This document shows, one piece after another, positions 35,937 through 36,564 of a stretch of 36,564 nucleotides of DNA. The notes under the pieces were generated by a model. The model had not been told where the DNA came from. It ran no database searches and worked only from the letters and a program-made list of their open reading frames with translations. Position numbers and translations under genes: made by a program. This DNA is from Lactiplantibacillus garii (GTDB lineage: Bacteria > Bacillota > Bacilli > Lactobacillales > Lactobacillaceae), in assembly GCF_003885105.1 (NCBI RefSeq), contig NZ_QWZQ01000031.1, positions 1 through 36,564 of the forward strand, in the 5' to 3' direction. Every line of letters begins with the position of its first letter. The stretch's first letter is position 1.

Positions 35937-35964
35937 CATTTAAATTAGTCTTTCTTCTTGTCAA
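35937..35964 (-). promoter_or_regulatory. possible promoter of the glycosylation genes
   Basis: Minus strand TTGACA (35964-35959), a 16-bp spacer and TAAATG (35942-35937), just after the stop codon of the surface protein. The -35 is perfect but the -10 is poor. It would give a leader of about 150 nt. Confidence 0.4.
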
Positions 35965-35974
35965 ACTGTTCCTA

Positions 35975-36564
35975 CTACTCATCACGCCGTTTTTTACCGA
36001 GCCCCAACATTGCTAACAACCCACTCGCCGCAAGTAGCAAACTACCAGCAAGCGTTGCGTTCGTGTTATCAGCATCATTAGTTTGTGGCAAGGCACTATC
36101 GGTGCCAGTTTCGGATGAAGATTCAGTTGCATTTGCGCTGGCCGCAACACCAGTTTGGGCTTGATCACCAGCAGACGTGGTTACATTCGCAAGGTTGCTT
36201 GGTTGACTAGTCCCACTAGTATTACCTAGATTGCTAGTATTCCCGGCAGCGTGGTTGTTATCAGAATCTGAACCACCAGTTAGTTCATCGGCATCTGAAC
36301 CAGATTCTAATCCAGCATTAGCACTGTTACCCAGTCCATTGTCGACATCAGTACCACTGTTTGAACCGTTTTCTGAGTCAACTTCATCACCAGAACCATT
36401 ATCAGTAACGGTGCCACTACCTAATCCATTATCCGTATCAGTACCACTGCCCGAACCAGTATCCGTGTCAGTGCCACTGCCCGAACCAGTATCCGTACCA
36501 GTACCACTACCTGAACCAGTATCCGTACCAGTACCGCTGCCTGAACCGGTATCCGTGTCAGTAC
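35975..36564 (-). CDS. LPQTN-anchored surface protein with Gly/Ser/Thr/Asp repeats, C-terminal part
   Basis: Only the last 195 residues are in the window; the start lies beyond 36564. The C-terminus is a sortase signal: LPQTN (36091-36077), a hydrophobic stretch (ATLAGSLLLAASGLLAMLGL) and the basic tail GKKRRDE. Before it is a low-complexity region rich in Ser, Thr, Gly, Asn and Asp, beginning at the edge with perfect decapeptide repeats (TDTGSGSGT plus G or D) that degenerate toward the anchor. Such regions act as wall-spanning stalks and are common O-glycosylation substrates. The protein is not a strict Ser-x-Ser adhesin. Size and head domain are unknown. Confidence 0.9.
   Translation of the reverse strand, partial: TDTDTGSGSGTGTDTGSGSGTGTDTGSGSGTDTDTGSGSGTDTDNGLGSGTVTDNGSGDEVDSENGSNSGTDVDNGLGNSANAGLESGSDADELTGGSDSDNNHAAGNTSNLGNTSGTSQPSNLANVTTSAGDQAQTGVAASANATESSSETGTDSALPQTNDADNTNATLAGSLLLAASGLLAMLGLGKKRRDE
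36401..36564 (-). repeat. 30-bp tandem repeats in the stalk region
   Basis: Units of exactly 30 bp start at 36431, 36461, 36491, 36521 and 36551 (the last cut by the window edge), with a degenerate copy before 36431. Each encodes ten residues. Most differences between units lie at third codon positions or swap Gly and Asp, so the array is maintained as coding sequence and probably continues outside the window. Confidence 0.92.

Noticed and set aside
36401-36564. CRISPR-like periodic array
   Set aside because: The 30-bp units are directly adjacent with no spacers and encode an uninterrupted decapeptide repeat in the surface protein frame.

Overview
The window is chromosomal DNA from a member of the Lactobacillaceae, most likely a relative of Levilactobacillus, Lactiplantibacillus or Secundilactobacillus. 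Three things point there: the conserved gene order rpoD-dnaG-glyS-glyQ-recO-era-dgkA-ybeY-phoH-yqeY-rpsU, T-box control of glyQS and hisS-aspS, and an LPQTN sorting signal on a surface protein at the right edge. The genus is not resolved by sequence reading alone. Nearly all genes lie on the minus strand; only ppsR, the amidase gene and a kinase-like gene are on the plus strand.

Region by region: 1-473 is AT-rich and holds no recognisable gene, only two dyads. 474-11601 is a core information-processing block: sigma A, primase, glycyl-tRNA synthetase under a glycine T-box, then recO-era-dgkA-ybeY-phoH and yqeY-rpsU. 11664-14423 holds ppsR, an SDR-fold protein that lacks the usual catalytic Tyr/Lys, and endonuclease IV. 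14458-17708 encodes a TagB-type glycerophosphotransferase, a TagG-type permease (no TagH ATPase in the window) and a YitT membrane protein. 17784-21776 carries msrA and the hisS-aspS operon behind a T-box whose specifier reads as Asp. 21825-24349 has a LytC-type amidase, a fructosamine-kinase-like protein and a HAD phosphatase. 24381-29456 has dtd, the bifunctional (p)ppGpp enzyme, a small membrane protein, rsmE and prmA.

The accessory part is 29508-36564. In transcription order it encodes an LPQTN-anchored protein with 10-residue Gly/Ser/Thr/Asp repeats (only its C-terminal end is in the window), a 544-residue protein of unknown function with a helical C-terminal half, two TagE/GtfA-type glycosyltransferases, and a MurF-like ligase, closed by a strong terminator. 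One glycosyltransferase keeps the E-x7-E retaining-GT motif (E410/E418). The other has Asn in place of the first Glu and Arg in place of the usual Lys, as expected of a catalytic plus non-catalytic pair like GtfA/GtfB. The inference is a surface-glycoprotein locus in which the repeat protein is O-glycosylated, with a Mur ligase of unknown substrate as the unexplained extra enzyme.

Regulatory elements were read by eye: sigma-A promoters (several with 17-bp spacers), two T-boxes and about a dozen intrinsic terminators that divide the window into transcription units. Several starts were moved inward from the longest reading frame because of Shine-Dalgarno position or overlap (era, yqeY, HAD protein, kinase-like protein, rsh).
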